Positions 1 through 6,257 of a stretch of DNA of 31,039 nt are shown here, one piece after another. This DNA is from a virus. A program made the position numbers and the translations under genes. The notes under the pieces were generated by a model. It saw nothing but the letters and a program-made list of their open reading frames with translations. It did not search any database and had not been told where the DNA came from. The stretch covers positions 1 to 31,039 of IMG/VR virus record IMGVR_UViG_3300002514_000036; one strand, given 5' to 3'. The stretch's first letter is position 1, and each line of letters begins with the position of its first letter.

Positions 1-1
1 T

Positions 2-97
2 GACTGGGGATCCCGTACAGAGGGAATGCCGAAGGCTAGGAAGGGCAAAGCAGAAAAGGTCGTTTTAAGCGAAGACTGCTGCGAAAAGAAAAGCTAA
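2..97 (+). CDS. C-terminal end of an unknown gene, cut by the left edge
   Basis: Reading from base 2 an open frame runs 31 codons to a TAA at 95-97. The visible tail is short, basic and then acidic (DWGSRTEGMPKARKGKAEK, followed by VVLSEDCCEKKS). It ends four bases inside the convergent small gene on the minus strand, which is the tight packing seen elsewhere in the window. The composition is noticeably more GC-rich than the structural genes and closer to the primase/nuclease cassette. No family can be named from so little. A second frame, starting at base 3, is open to about base 66 and cannot be fully excluded. Confidence 0.45.
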   Translation, partial: DWGSRTEGMPKARKGKAEKVVLSEDCCEKKS

Positions 98-321
98 TCT
101 ACCATATGTCCTAATTTATGGAGGCGTATTACTCTTTGAGTATATGTCCTCCTAAAGTTATTGAGGGTGTTTATCATATTTTCTAGTCTGGTGACACCCT
201 CACTACTTACTTCATCACTTTCTAAGAATGTAGCCATTTCTGTATGAAGCCATTGAATATCTTCAAGCTCTGATGTATTCAGTTTGCTTATAATTTCTTT
301 AAGTTCTTCGGGATTTTTCAT
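94..321 (-). CDS. small hypothetical protein coupled to the UvsW-like helicase gene
   Basis: A 75-aa, charged, mostly helical-looking protein (MKNPEELKEIISKLNTSELE at the start). It has no signal peptide, membrane segment or recognisable motif. Its ATG overlaps the stop of the helicase gene as ATGA (318-321), the classical arrangement for translational coupling, so the two are almost certainly co-transcribed from the minus strand. In T4 the uvsW gene is followed by a small reading frame, uvsW.1; this is a positional parallel only, and I see no sequence likeness I could defend. It ends convergent with the partial plus-strand gene at the left edge. Confidence 0.7.
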   Translation of the reverse strand: MKNPEELKEIISKLNTSELEDIQWLHTEMATFLESDEVSSEGVTRLENMINTLNNFRRTYTQRVIRLHKLGHMVD

Positions 322-1688
322 AATACAGTTACCGTATGTCCTTCATTTTCATAATGCCGTTTTCTTGCTCTTGAGTGATTACTCAAGTATTTTTCTTTAT
401 CCATGAAATCATAGATAAAAACCCTTTCTTTGCTTTCATGTCTTCTTAAAGCTCTTCCTAATGCTTGAAGGGTTGCTATTTCAGACTTCATTCCTCTAGC
501 ATTTATGAAATGGGTTATTTCTTCAATGTTAATACCTGTTTGCAGTATTTTAGTGCCAATGAGGACGCTAGACTTTCTACATCCTCTGAATCTAGATATA
601 GCGTTATACCTCTGTCCGACCGAATCAGCCCCCTCAAGGAACTCGCAATTCCCTCCAAGTAAGTTTTCCAAGGTTCTTCCGTGATCAAGTGATTTGGTAA
701 GAATAAGGATACGGGCTCGTTTGCTATGTTGTCTAATGTCATTTACAATCTCCTTTATTTTATTGTTTCTTTCTTCATTATTTACGATATAATCATCGTA
801 AACTTCTAAATAGCTTTTATCTTCATCTAATCCACTAGCTGTATAGTCTCTATTCAGTAACTGGATAATAGGTTTTGTTAATTTTCCATCATCTACAAGA
901 GCCGCAGTGCTAACTGAAGCCCATACTGGACCTAAAGAACCTTCCAAATTCAATTTAGGGATTATATCGGAGGGAGGGGTAGCTGTAAATCCCAGACGAT
1001 ATAGAGCTTTAGGAAAGGCTTTTAGGGCAGCGAGAGTAGTTTTTCCATTAGCAAACTCATGACACTCATCTACCATCAAAACTTCAGCTTCTTCCAAATG
1101 TGTGTCGAGAATTTTTTCAATGCTTTGGACGGTACAGAGCATAATATCTCCGTAAATATAACCTTCACCATAACATAGGCCAACATTATCAATTCCGCAG
1201 GTATCAGTAAGAAAATTATAAGTCTGTGTTAGTAGTTGTTTTGCATTAAAAAGAAGGACCATCTTCCTCCCAGCCAGGGCTTTTACTAATCCTGCCATAA
1301 TTAGTGTTTTTCCTGATCCTGTGGGGGATTTTATGATTCCTCGTTTTTCTCTAAGACCTGTTGAAATAAGCTCTTTTTGAAAATCATAGTAAGAAAACCC
1401 CTCAATGTCCCAATTTTCGGTAAAATCCTCTAAATCAGGGGTTTCTAGTACTAATTCTGGGGTACAATTAATTTTTTTTAGATCGTCTAAGACTCGTTTT
1501 AGAAGACCAGTCCTAAAAGTTCCATTTCTGGAGATAAAATGTGTTTTACCGTCCCACTGCCTACGCTTATACGCAGCAGAATATTGGTATCCAGGTACTT
1601 TTTCTGAATATAACCTATATAAAGCATTTAAAAGGTCCATATTGTCGGTTACTATCCTAGATTTTAAGGAATTTATATGTATCTTCAT
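318..1688 (-). CDS. uvsW: UvsW-like superfamily 2 ATP-dependent DNA helicase
   Basis: 456 aa, close to T4 UvsW (about 500 aa). The N-terminal region carries the short domain seen in T4 UvsW, with a WDGK signature near residue 45. The SF2 helicase core follows: Walker A SPTGSGKT (residues 121-128), Walker B DECH (207-210, the same variant as in T4), motif III TATP (235-238) and motif VI QALGRALRR (408-416). UvsW-type helicases remodel branched DNA, regress stalled forks and unwind R-loops, so they act in recombination-dependent replication and in the switch away from origin initiation. I chose the ATG at 1688 because MKIHINSL matches the start of the family; an upstream start at 1751 would add 21 hydrophobic residues and run into the divergent gene. 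No good SD precedes it; a TATAAT lies only six bases upstream on the minus strand. Confidence 0.9.
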   Translation of the reverse strand: MKIHINSLKSRIVTDNMDLLNALYRLYSEKVPGYQYSAAYKRRQWDGKTHFISRNGTFRTGLLKRVLDDLKKINCTPELVLETPDLEDFTENWDIEGFSYYDFQKELISTGLREKRGIIKSPTGSGKTLIMAGLVKALAGRKMVLLFNAKQLLTQTYNFLTDTCGIDNVGLCYGEGYIYGDIMLCTVQSIEKILDTHLEEAEVLMVDECHEFANGKTTLAALKAFPKALYRLGFTATPPSDIIPKLNLEGSLGPVWASVSTAALVDDGKLTKPIIQLLNRDYTASGLDEDKSYLEVYDDYIVNNEERNNKIKEIVNDIRQHSKRARILILTKSLDHGRTLENLLGGNCEFLEGADSVGQRYNAISRFRGCRKSSVLIGTKILQTGINIEEITHFINARGMKSEIATLQALGRALRRHESKERVFIYDFMDKEKYLSNHSRARKRHYENEGHTVTVL

Positions 1689-1715
1689 CAGACTATTATA
1701 GAGTAACCCCACACT

Positions 1716-1731
1716 AATACTTAGGAGTATT
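1716..1731 (+). promoter_or_regulatory. small hairpin holding the ribosome binding site of the gp26-like gene
   Basis: AATACT-TAGG-AGTATT is a perfect 6-bp inverted repeat. The Shine-Dalgarno (AGGAG, 1723-1727) lies across its loop and 3' arm, just ahead of the ATG at 1734. It could tune initiation, but the stem is all A/T but for one pair and would be weak. Confidence 0.3.
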
Positions 1732-1733
1732 TT

Positions 1734-2510
1734 ATGAGTGAAAAAACACAAGAGCCAAAGGAAAAAGCTGATAAGTTCAAGAAATTATCAGAACAAGAGA
1801 TCATTGATAACATTTTAGCTAACATGCCTTCTTCTGAGGAAGTTGCGGTAGAGCTTCCGTCAAAAAATAAATTTTACACCCTGAAAGATTCATCAAAGCC
1901 TATCTCTCTTCGGCCCATGACCTTTGAGGATGAACGAGCAATGATGAGCAAAAAAAATGTTAATGTTGATGTTCTTAATACTTTGTTAGCTAGGTGTGTA
2001 AGTAACATTGATGTGGGGGCGTTGCTTCAAATGGACAAGCTCTTTCTGATTATGAAGTTGAGAGAGATTTCCTACGGTGAAAAGTATAATGCTGCTATTA
2101 ATTGTAACTCCTGTAAAAGGGATAATGCTATTACATTCCAACTCAATGCTTTGCCTGTTACCTATGTTGAGGATGATTTAAATGAGCCGATTACAATTCA
2201 TTTATCTGTATTAGAAAAAGATGTAAAAGTTAGATTCCCCAGGGTTCAAGATGAAAACTATTTTTCTAATGCTGATCAGGCTATAACTAATTTGTGGAGA
2301 TTTGTTGAAGAAATTGATGGACACGCTGAAAAGAGTGTTATTTCTAAAGTTCTTCCACAATTACCTCTGCAAGATGCTCATACTCTTTTGGATGGGATGT
2401 CTGCATCCAAATATGGAGTGGACACAAAAGTACGCTTTGTGTGCAATTATTGCAGTCATAACGAAGTAATGGAGTTACCGATCACGGCTGATTTTTTTAC
2501 AGGGAAATAG
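1734..2510 (+). CDS. T4 gp26-like baseplate/tail assembly protein with zinc ribbon (0-frame product)
   Basis: 258 aa. It resembles the T4 baseplate hub protein family (gp26/gp51, Pfam T4_baseplate): a hydrophilic N-terminus, then LRPMTFEDERAM, then a core with two CxxC pairs, CNSC (near residue 124) and CNYC (near residue 243), that would form a split zinc ribbon. Family members help assemble the baseplate hub and are not all found in the mature virion. It is the first plus-strand gene after the divergent helicase, with a clear AGGAG SD seven bases before ATG. The last codons contain a run of seven T at the ideal frame for -1 slippage, so this is probably the shorter of two products, as with gpG of lambda-type tails. 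The zinc ribbon and family call are fairly secure; the exact T4 equivalent is not. Confidence 0.8.
   Translation: MSEKTQEPKEKADKFKKLSEQEIIDNILANMPSSEEVAVELPSKNKFYTLKDSSKPISLRPMTFEDERAMMSKKNVNVDVLNTLLARCVSNIDVGALLQMDKLFLIMKLREISYGEKYNAAINCNSCKRDNAITFQLNALPVTYVEDDLNEPITIHLSVLEKDVKVRFPRVQDENYFSNADQAITNLWRFVEEIDGHAEKSVISKVLPQLPLQDAHTLLDGMSASKYGVDTKVRFVCNYCSHNEVMELPITADFFTGK
2492..2498 (+). promoter_or_regulatory. -1 ribosomal frameshift slippery site T TTT TTT
   Basis: Seven T follow GA in the order GA-T TTT TTT ACA GGG AAA TAG, with the 0-frame codons TTT TTT. Both tRNA-Phe can re-pair perfectly after a one-base backward slip. The -1 frame is closed by TGA at 2489-2491 immediately upstream, and the 0 frame is closed by TAG at 2508-2510, so the two frames share only 2492-2507 and the slippery run lies exactly in that window. 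A GGAG lies 17 bases upstream (2471-2474). A 9-bp stem-loop with three G-T pairs (2513-2521 with 2527-2535) follows 14 bases downstream; both are possible stimulators with looser spacing than usual. Confidence 0.8.
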
Positions 2511-2692
2511 TTGGGTCTTTTAAATTAAAAGATCTGCTATATGAAGCCTATATACTTGTAAAGCACTCCAACTTCACCTATGGTGATGTAAAGGAGATGG
2601 CTCGATCAGAACGGGCTATTTTCTTAGAATTCTTAACCCAAGAGATAGAAGAGCAAAACAATGCAAGTAAACACCACAACAGTCGTAGATAG
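2492..2692 (+). CDS. -1 frame extension of the gp26-like protein (frameshift product C-terminus)
   Basis: After the slip the -1 frame continues for 64 codons (2498-2689) to TAG at 2690-2692, giving a fused protein of about 319 aa. The extension begins YREIVGSFKLKDLLYEAYIL and contains FTYGDVKEMARSERAIFLEF, a helical segment ending in charged residues. It has no plausible start of its own: there is no ATG/GTG/TTG with SD, and its only ATG would leave about 30 residues. The YGD-x-M-x-R-E-R-x-x-FL pattern recalls short second-frame segments of tail assembly chaperones (the T part of gpGT), but that is pattern memory, not a search. It overlaps the start of the next gene by 32 bases. The long/short pair is expected to load onto the tape measure during tail assembly. 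Confidence 0.75.
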   Translation, partial: FFYREIVGSFKLKDLLYEAYILVKHSNFTYGDVKEMARSERAIFLEFLTQEIEEQNNASKHHNSRR

Positions 2693-3632
2693 AGGGAACA
2701 GACCTAATGTTAGCCAAATAGTAGGGTTACGAACTTATTTCATTAATGATGGAGCCTATGTAGATCCTTATGAAATAAGTAGTGTGCAACTATTTAGAAA
2801 AGGAGATACCCTGACACCTCTAAGTGTCACGGGTACTGACGGGTTAGTGACCGCAACACCTAAAATGGCTTTTGCTGCCTATGGTACTAATCCAAATGGA
2901 ACTATGGCCCACTGTACTATTACCGCAGGTACTGATGTAGGCACCCCTTGTGAAGATGCTTTTAATGTTACTAATTATATTCCCGCAGTAACGGCTAGTG
3001 GAATCTATAGGATGGGACAAGGGGAGTATGTTGTTGTTTTAGATCAAACCTTGGCTTTATCGGGGTGGGACTATACTACCAGTACTCAAGTTGCCGCTGC
3101 TAGTTTATCTGCTGTTAATGATTATGTTGATCTATGGACGGTAAAACTAAACTCTGCTTCTAAGTATCAAGTAATTACGAATCAGTTTTCATTAAACGAA
3201 GATACCTTCTTTGCTTTCACTGAACCCCTTCTCTTAAATACTTCTAACAAGCTTATGAATAAGCATGTTAGGCTAGGAGAAACAATTGACCTTAAAGTTA
3301 CAACAGAAACCACAATCCAAAATCATGACATACCTAAGAATGTCCAAGATATTTTTAAAGATTCGGTTATAACGGATGCTGCGGTGAGCATTAAAAAAGT
3401 AAATCAAGATGTTGCTTTTGCTGGGCCATTTGAAGCAATCACAAATGGGGCTATGACCATTACTAAAGATAATACCCTAATCTATAATTGGCCTACAAAT
3501 AATTTAAAAAATCTTACATCGTTTACAAATGGAACTTTCGGAAGTTTAACAGGGACCTATAGTGTACAGGTGAAGTATACCTTGTTAAATGAATATATAT
3601 TAAGCCCACTGTTTTATCTCACAGTGTCGTAA
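2661..3632 (+). CDS. putative virion structural protein, unknown family
   Basis: 323 aa, rich in Thr, Asn, Val and Ala with few Cys and many alternating beta-type stretches, as is usual for phage capsid or tail surface proteins. It opens MQVNTTTVVDRGNRPNVSQI and ends in a beta-like tail (YSVQVKYTLLNEYILSPLFY). No signal peptide, membrane helix or catalytic motif was seen. Its ATG lies inside the frameshift extension of the gp26-like gene, so it is in the same transcript. Its 3' end overlaps the convergent primase gene by 14 bases, and a rho-independent terminator lies about 110 bases downstream. I do not recognise the family; a baseplate, neck or tail decoration role would fit the position, but this is inference. 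Confidence 0.7.
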   Translation: MQVNTTTVVDRGNRPNVSQIVGLRTYFINDGAYVDPYEISSVQLFRKGDTLTPLSVTGTDGLVTATPKMAFAAYGTNPNGTMAHCTITAGTDVGTPCEDAFNVTNYIPAVTASGIYRMGQGEYVVVLDQTLALSGWDYTTSTQVAAASLSAVNDYVDLWTVKLNSASKYQVITNQFSLNEDTFFAFTEPLLLNTSNKLMNKHVRLGETIDLKVTTETTIQNHDIPKNVQDIFKDSVITDAAVSIKKVNQDVAFAGPFEAITNGAMTITKDNTLIYNWPTNNLKNLTSFTNGTFGSLTGTYSVQVKYTLLNEYILSPLFYLTVS

Positions 3633-4605
3633 GGAGGTGATTCATGAGATAGTCGTAATCATACTTTTTAGTATGATCGGTGACAAATCTACTTAGGTCG
3701 GTGCCCTTAATGTGGGCATCATTCCAATCGTTTACTTCTGAAGGAGGATGGCAAATGTAGAGATTTGCCATCCTTTTTATGCGTCTGAGGTAGTCGAACT
3801 TGTTTACCCCTCTTTTTCCCGCATCATCATTATCATACCCGATAATTATTTTACCTTCAAATTCTTTAAGAGCTTCTACTTGGTACTCGGAGACAGAACA
3901 CCCCATAGTACAAGTAGCATTAATCCCCTGAATCTGGAGAGAGACAGCATCTAACGGTCCTTCACAGACTACTAAATGGTCAGCCTCTGTGTCATATGGA
4001 TATAGGATGTGAGAAGGCTTAGGCCAGCCTTCTGAGGGGTTAAGGTATTTAGGTGTCTCGTCGCCCAGAGTACGGGCCTGAAAGTAAAAAATTTCCGAAT
4101 CTTCTTCAAACGGAATAATTAACCGTCCTTTGTATCGGCCCTGGGTGGACACATAATACTTAGATTCCCCTGTGTCTAAATTAAAGAGACCGCGTTCGTA
4201 TAAGAAGGTCCACGCTTTTTGCATGAGGGGGTCTTCAGTCTCATAGTCCTCTACAGTTACAGGGGTAAGATGCAGATCTTCTCTTTCGGCCCTCGGTGCG
4301 GAGATTTTTATTTCTAACTTTTTCGGGAAATCCCCTTCTAGGTCTTTAAAGAGGAGAGCGGCTTCTGCTTGATTATATGTAATACTTTCTAGGAAAGCAT
4401 AGATCTGGACGAAGTTACCTCTATTTCCACTCTTAAAGCATTGCCACAGACCACTATCTAAGTTAATGCTCATGTGGCGTTTGTAGTCATCAGAGATAAA
4501 TACAGAGGGTACGATTAGCTCTGTATCCCCAGAGGACAATCTATAGTTATCCTTGAACTTCTCAAGTAAGTAGTCTCTAATAAACTGAGGTGCAACTATG
4601 TTCAT
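3619..4605 (-). CDS. DnaG-type primase with Toprim domain and degenerate zinc finger
   Basis: 328 aa from ATG 4605. The N-terminal part aligns in layout with the zinc-binding domain of DnaG primases (SINLDSGLWQCFKSGNRGNF, residues 46-65) but only one of the usual four ligands, C56, remains. The RNA polymerase-like region follows (GRLIIPF at 160-166, KYLNP at 186-190). The Toprim fold then shows CEGPLDA (E215) and YDNDDAG (D258, D260), the acidic triad that binds metal. It would make RNA primers for lagging-strand synthesis, as T4 gp61 does with the gp41 helicase. A TTG at 4641 would add 12 residues, but the ATG is preferred; it overlaps the start of the divergent nuclease gene by eight bases. 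Codons are richer in G/C at third positions than in the tail genes. Confidence 0.85.
   Translation of the reverse strand: MNIVAPQFIRDYLLEKFKDNYRLSSGDTELIVPSVFISDDYKRHMSINLDSGLWQCFKSGNRGNFVQIYAFLESITYNQAEAALLFKDLEGDFPKKLEIKISAPRAEREDLHLTPVTVEDYETEDPLMQKAWTFLYERGLFNLDTGESKYYVSTQGRYKGRLIIPFEEDSEIFYFQARTLGDETPKYLNPSEGWPKPSHILYPYDTEADHLVVCEGPLDAVSLQIQGINATCTMGCSVSEYQVEALKEFEGKIIIGYDNDDAGKRGVNKFDYLRRIKRMANLYICHPPSEVNDWNDAHIKGTDLSRFVTDHTKKYDYDYLMNHLLTTL
3630..3652 (+). promoter_or_regulatory. near-perfect Shine-Dalgarno followed by a two-codon minigene
   Basis: TAAGGAGGTGATT (3630-3642) matches the complement of the 16S rRNA 3' end over about 12 bases and is placed six bases before ATG AGA TAG (3644-3652). 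It starts at the stop codon of the 323-aa protein. It is far stronger than any other ribosome site in the window yet leads nowhere. It is also the antisense of the codons for the last residues of the primase, so it may be chance, a minigene, or the fossil start of a gene lost when the primase cassette arrived. Confidence 0.4.
3741..3778 (+). terminator. rho-independent terminator inside the primase gene (antisense)
   Basis: AGGATGGCAAAT (3745-3756), loop GTAGAG, ATTTGCCATCCT (3763-3774): a perfect 12-bp stem, extendable by four pairs, running directly into TTTTT (3774-3778). The T-run is on the plus strand only. It would end transcripts from the gp26-like/323-aa genes about 110-145 bases beyond the last stop, within DNA coding for primase residues 279-290 on the other strand. 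Confidence 0.8.
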
Positions 4606-5377
4606 AAATACAATTTCCGAATCAAAATCCAAGACATTCAAAGAATGTCAACTTAAGTACCGTTATCGGTACATTGATCGTTTTAAAGAGGGGGATCGAA
4701 ATACTGACCCGCTTCACTTTGGTTCGTTCATACATAAAATCTTTGAGGATGGCTTTGAGGCAAAGAGCCTTGCCGACCTCACTGTTATAGCGGAAAGTGC
4801 TAAAAAGGACTACACTTTCTCGGAATCTTATGCTCCTAAGACCAAGAAGTGCTTAGAGAACTTCCTGCGTTTTAATGCCACCTTGGCAGAAACGGTGGCT
4901 ACTGAAATGGTCTACGAGATTATCCATGATAAAGAAAAGGATATTAAGCTCAACGGGATCATTGACCGTGTGATTAAAGGCAAGGATGGAGGGTATCTTG
5001 TAATCGACTACAAAACCTCTAAAAGGGAGCTATCTGAATTGGACCTGTACCAGGACAGACAGATGCAGGGGTATGCTTATGCGGTACACAAGTTGCTAGG
5101 AGTGCCCTTGAGTGACATTGTGGTGGCTCACTACTACCCCGTCACCAATAACTTTGTCACATGTAAGTATTCTGCGAACCAGATTAGGCATTACCTTAGA
5201 GAGAAGGTTGATCAAATCTGGAAGATTAGAAAAATGAAGAAGGCTGAGTTTCAAGCCATGCAGAATCAGTTCTGCAACTGGTGTGGCTACAAGAACATCT
5301 GTCCTGAGTTTAACTCTGGTAGACTCTGTGAAGAGCGTATGCAGCAGTTAAAGAATACCAAACGCACCAAGAAGTAA
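4598..5377 (+). CDS. PD-(D/E)XK nuclease with Cas4/AddB-type iron-sulphur cysteines
   Basis: 259 aa. The RecB-like nuclease motifs are in order: GSFIH (H46), GIIDRV (D123), VIDYKT (D137, K139) and the QMQGYAYA box (Q157, Y159). Four cysteines are placed as in Cas4, AddB and eukaryotic Dna2: C17 near the N-terminus and C-x2-C-x5-C at C226, C229 and C235, which in those families hold a 4Fe-4S cluster that locks the fold. Such enzymes trim or resect DNA ends; in phages they are expected in recombination, end processing or host DNA degradation. The start is ATG 4598 with GAGGTG six bases upstream. It is transcribed divergently from the primase with an eight-base overlap and convergent with the tiny membrane protein downstream. 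No cas1/cas2 or repeat array is near, so a CRISPR role is not supported. Confidence 0.85.
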   Translation: MFINTISESKSKTFKECQLKYRYRYIDRFKEGDRNTDPLHFGSFIHKIFEDGFEAKSLADLTVIAESAKKDYTFSESYAPKTKKCLENFLRFNATLAETVATEMVYEIIHDKEKDIKLNGIIDRVIKGKDGGYLVIDYKTSKRELSELDLYQDRQMQGYAYAVHKLLGVPLSDIVVAHYYPVTNNFVTCKYSANQIRHYLREKVDQIWKIRKMKKAEFQAMQNQFCNWCGYKNICPEFNSGRLCEERMQQLKNTKRTKK

Positions 5378-5518
5378 TATAACACCACTAGCGATAGCTA
5401 TCAATGCTATCCCTCCGTAGTATAGCATAGCTAAAAAATTAGCTACTCCTGGCATACTATCGGTAATCTCGGCAGCGATTAGATATTCGAAAATCTCGTT
5501 TTTATCTTGGTTTGTCAT
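5348..5518 (-). CDS. 56-aa putative membrane protein
   Basis: A short reading frame, ATG at 5518 to TAA at 5348. The first 20 residues are polar and acidic (MTNQDKNEIFEYLIAAEITD). The rest, residues 24-56, is almost wholly hydrophobic (FLAMLYYGGIALIAIASGVI, then LLLGAFGIL) and would form one long or two short membrane helices. It begins inside the 3' end of the 94-aa gene (17-base overlap) on the same strand, which suggests coupling since no SD is visible, and its end overlaps the nuclease gene by 30 bases on the other strand. Small phage membrane proteins of this size include holins, antiholins and superinfection-exclusion proteins; no endolysin is nearby to favour a lysis role. It fills what would otherwise be a gap. 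Confidence 0.5.
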   Translation of the reverse strand: MTNQDKNEIFEYLIAAEITDSMPGVANFLAMLYYGGIALIAIASGVILLLGAFGIL

Positions 5519-5786
5519 TTATTATTAATGGGTAGTATATACTTATATCAATAGAGCCAAAGAAGTTTTCTACTTGTTCAGACGAGTATCTACACTTTTT
5601 AGTTAGATAATTATATAAGCTACTTAATTTTATTACTTTCTGTTTAGTTAAGGATTCTAATATCTTTATCTGAAAGTGCTTAATAAATTTTTCTGAATAC
5701 TTATATCTCCATTTCTCTACAAAGTCTTTATGTAAAGTATAGTTAATTAAATCCATAAAATCTATTAAATCAATATCTGTATTCAT
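5502..5786 (-). CDS. hypothetical 94-aa protein
   Basis: Small, rich in Ile, Lys, Tyr and Phe (MNTDIDLIDFMDLINYTLHK), helical in appearance, with no motif I recognise and no membrane segment. It is the first gene of a two-gene minus-strand unit with the 56-aa membrane protein. No SD is seen; a TATAAT lies 16-21 bases upstream on the minus strand (5802-5807). It is extremely AT-rich compared with the nuclease beside it, so the cassette is not uniform in composition. The frame closes without overlap against the divergent 145-aa gene. Confidence 0.6.
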   Translation of the reverse strand: MNTDIDLIDFMDLINYTLHKDFVEKWRYKYSEKFIKHFQIKILESLTKQKVIKLSSLYNYLTKKCRYSSEQVENFFGSIDISIYYPLIINDKPR

Positions 5787-5801
5787 GTTTAAAGCGTTCT
5801 T

Positions 5802-5807
5802 ATTATA
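5802..5807 (-). promoter_or_regulatory. candidate -10 element for the 94-aa gene
   Basis: TATAAT on the minus strand in the 32-base divergent gap before the start at 5786. No convincing -35 hexamer lies at 16-18 bases. The only other divergent start, that of the helicase, also has a TATAAT (1695-1700), but too close to the ATG for a usual leader. Confidence 0.3.
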
Positions 5808-5818
5808 TTAGAGGCAAG

Positions 5819-6256
5819 ATGGTCCAATTTTCAAAAGAATCTCAAAGTTTTTTAAAATCTGTTGGAGGGGACAGGAAGAAGATCCTTACCCCTACCCCAG
5901 CGAGTGCTGACAGGATGACTCCTGGGGATATTCTTATTTTTAGATATTATGTGGCCCCTACAAATAAACTTCCAGGAACAAAGGGACAAAGAGTAATATT
6001 GATCGTAAGATGTAAACGAGGAGATGGGGTGTTCCCAGGAAAATATGGAGATAAGTTAGTAAGTTGTTTTAAGCTAGAGGGAGATTCTGAGGTTGTTATT
6101 GATACTATCATAGAGAACCTATATAAGAAGAGACGTAAATCTTCTTATTACGGTAAGATTAAGAAAAGTTTGATTAAATTATTAGGAATAGATAGCTATA
6201 GAACCTACAAATTAGGACAAATGAAAGAGATATATAAAGTAGCTTTAGGAAAATAA
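5819..6256 (+). CDS. 145-aa phage protein of the tail gene cluster, function unknown
   Basis: The first gene of the long plus-strand tail operon, with AGAGG four bases before ATG. After a polar N-terminus it has a PGDILIFRYYVAP strand-like block (near residues 36-48), a basic middle (KKRRKSSYYGKIKKSLIKLL) and a C-terminal YRTYKLGQMKEIYKVAL. The layout (PGxLxxFxY start, hydrophobic core, YRxYKL near the end) recalls uncharacterised proteins that sit among baseplate genes in T4-like and marine phages; I state this from memory of the pattern only. The predicted fold would be mixed alpha/beta. It lies directly upstream of the tape measure gene (one base between stop and ATG), so a role in tail assembly is likely. 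Confidence 0.65.
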   Translation: MVQFSKESQSFLKSVGGDRKKILTPTPASADRMTPGDILIFRYYVAPTNKLPGTKGQRVILIVRCKRGDGVFPGKYGDKLVSCFKLEGDSEVVIDTIIENLYKKRRKSSYYGKIKKSLIKLLGIDSYRTYKLGQMKEIYKVALGK

Positions 6257-6257
6257 A

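Noticed and set aside
1689-1751. Upstream start for the helicase (21 extra residues, hydrophobic)
   Set aside because: It would overlap the divergent gene and does not match the N-terminus of the UvsW family.
2501-2507. GGGAAAT as an alternative frameshift heptamer
   Set aside because: In the 0 frame its codons are GGG AAA preceded by A, so a tandem -1 slip would not re-pair in the P site; the T run fits far better.
3748-3954. Plus-strand reading frame of 68 aa over the primase gene
   Set aside because: It starts inside the terminator hairpin and is antisense to the Toprim region; no SD fits.
4598-5377. CRISPR-related role for the Cas4-like nuclease
   Set aside because: No repeat array or other cas gene was seen in the window; the domain is common as a stand-alone phage nuclease.
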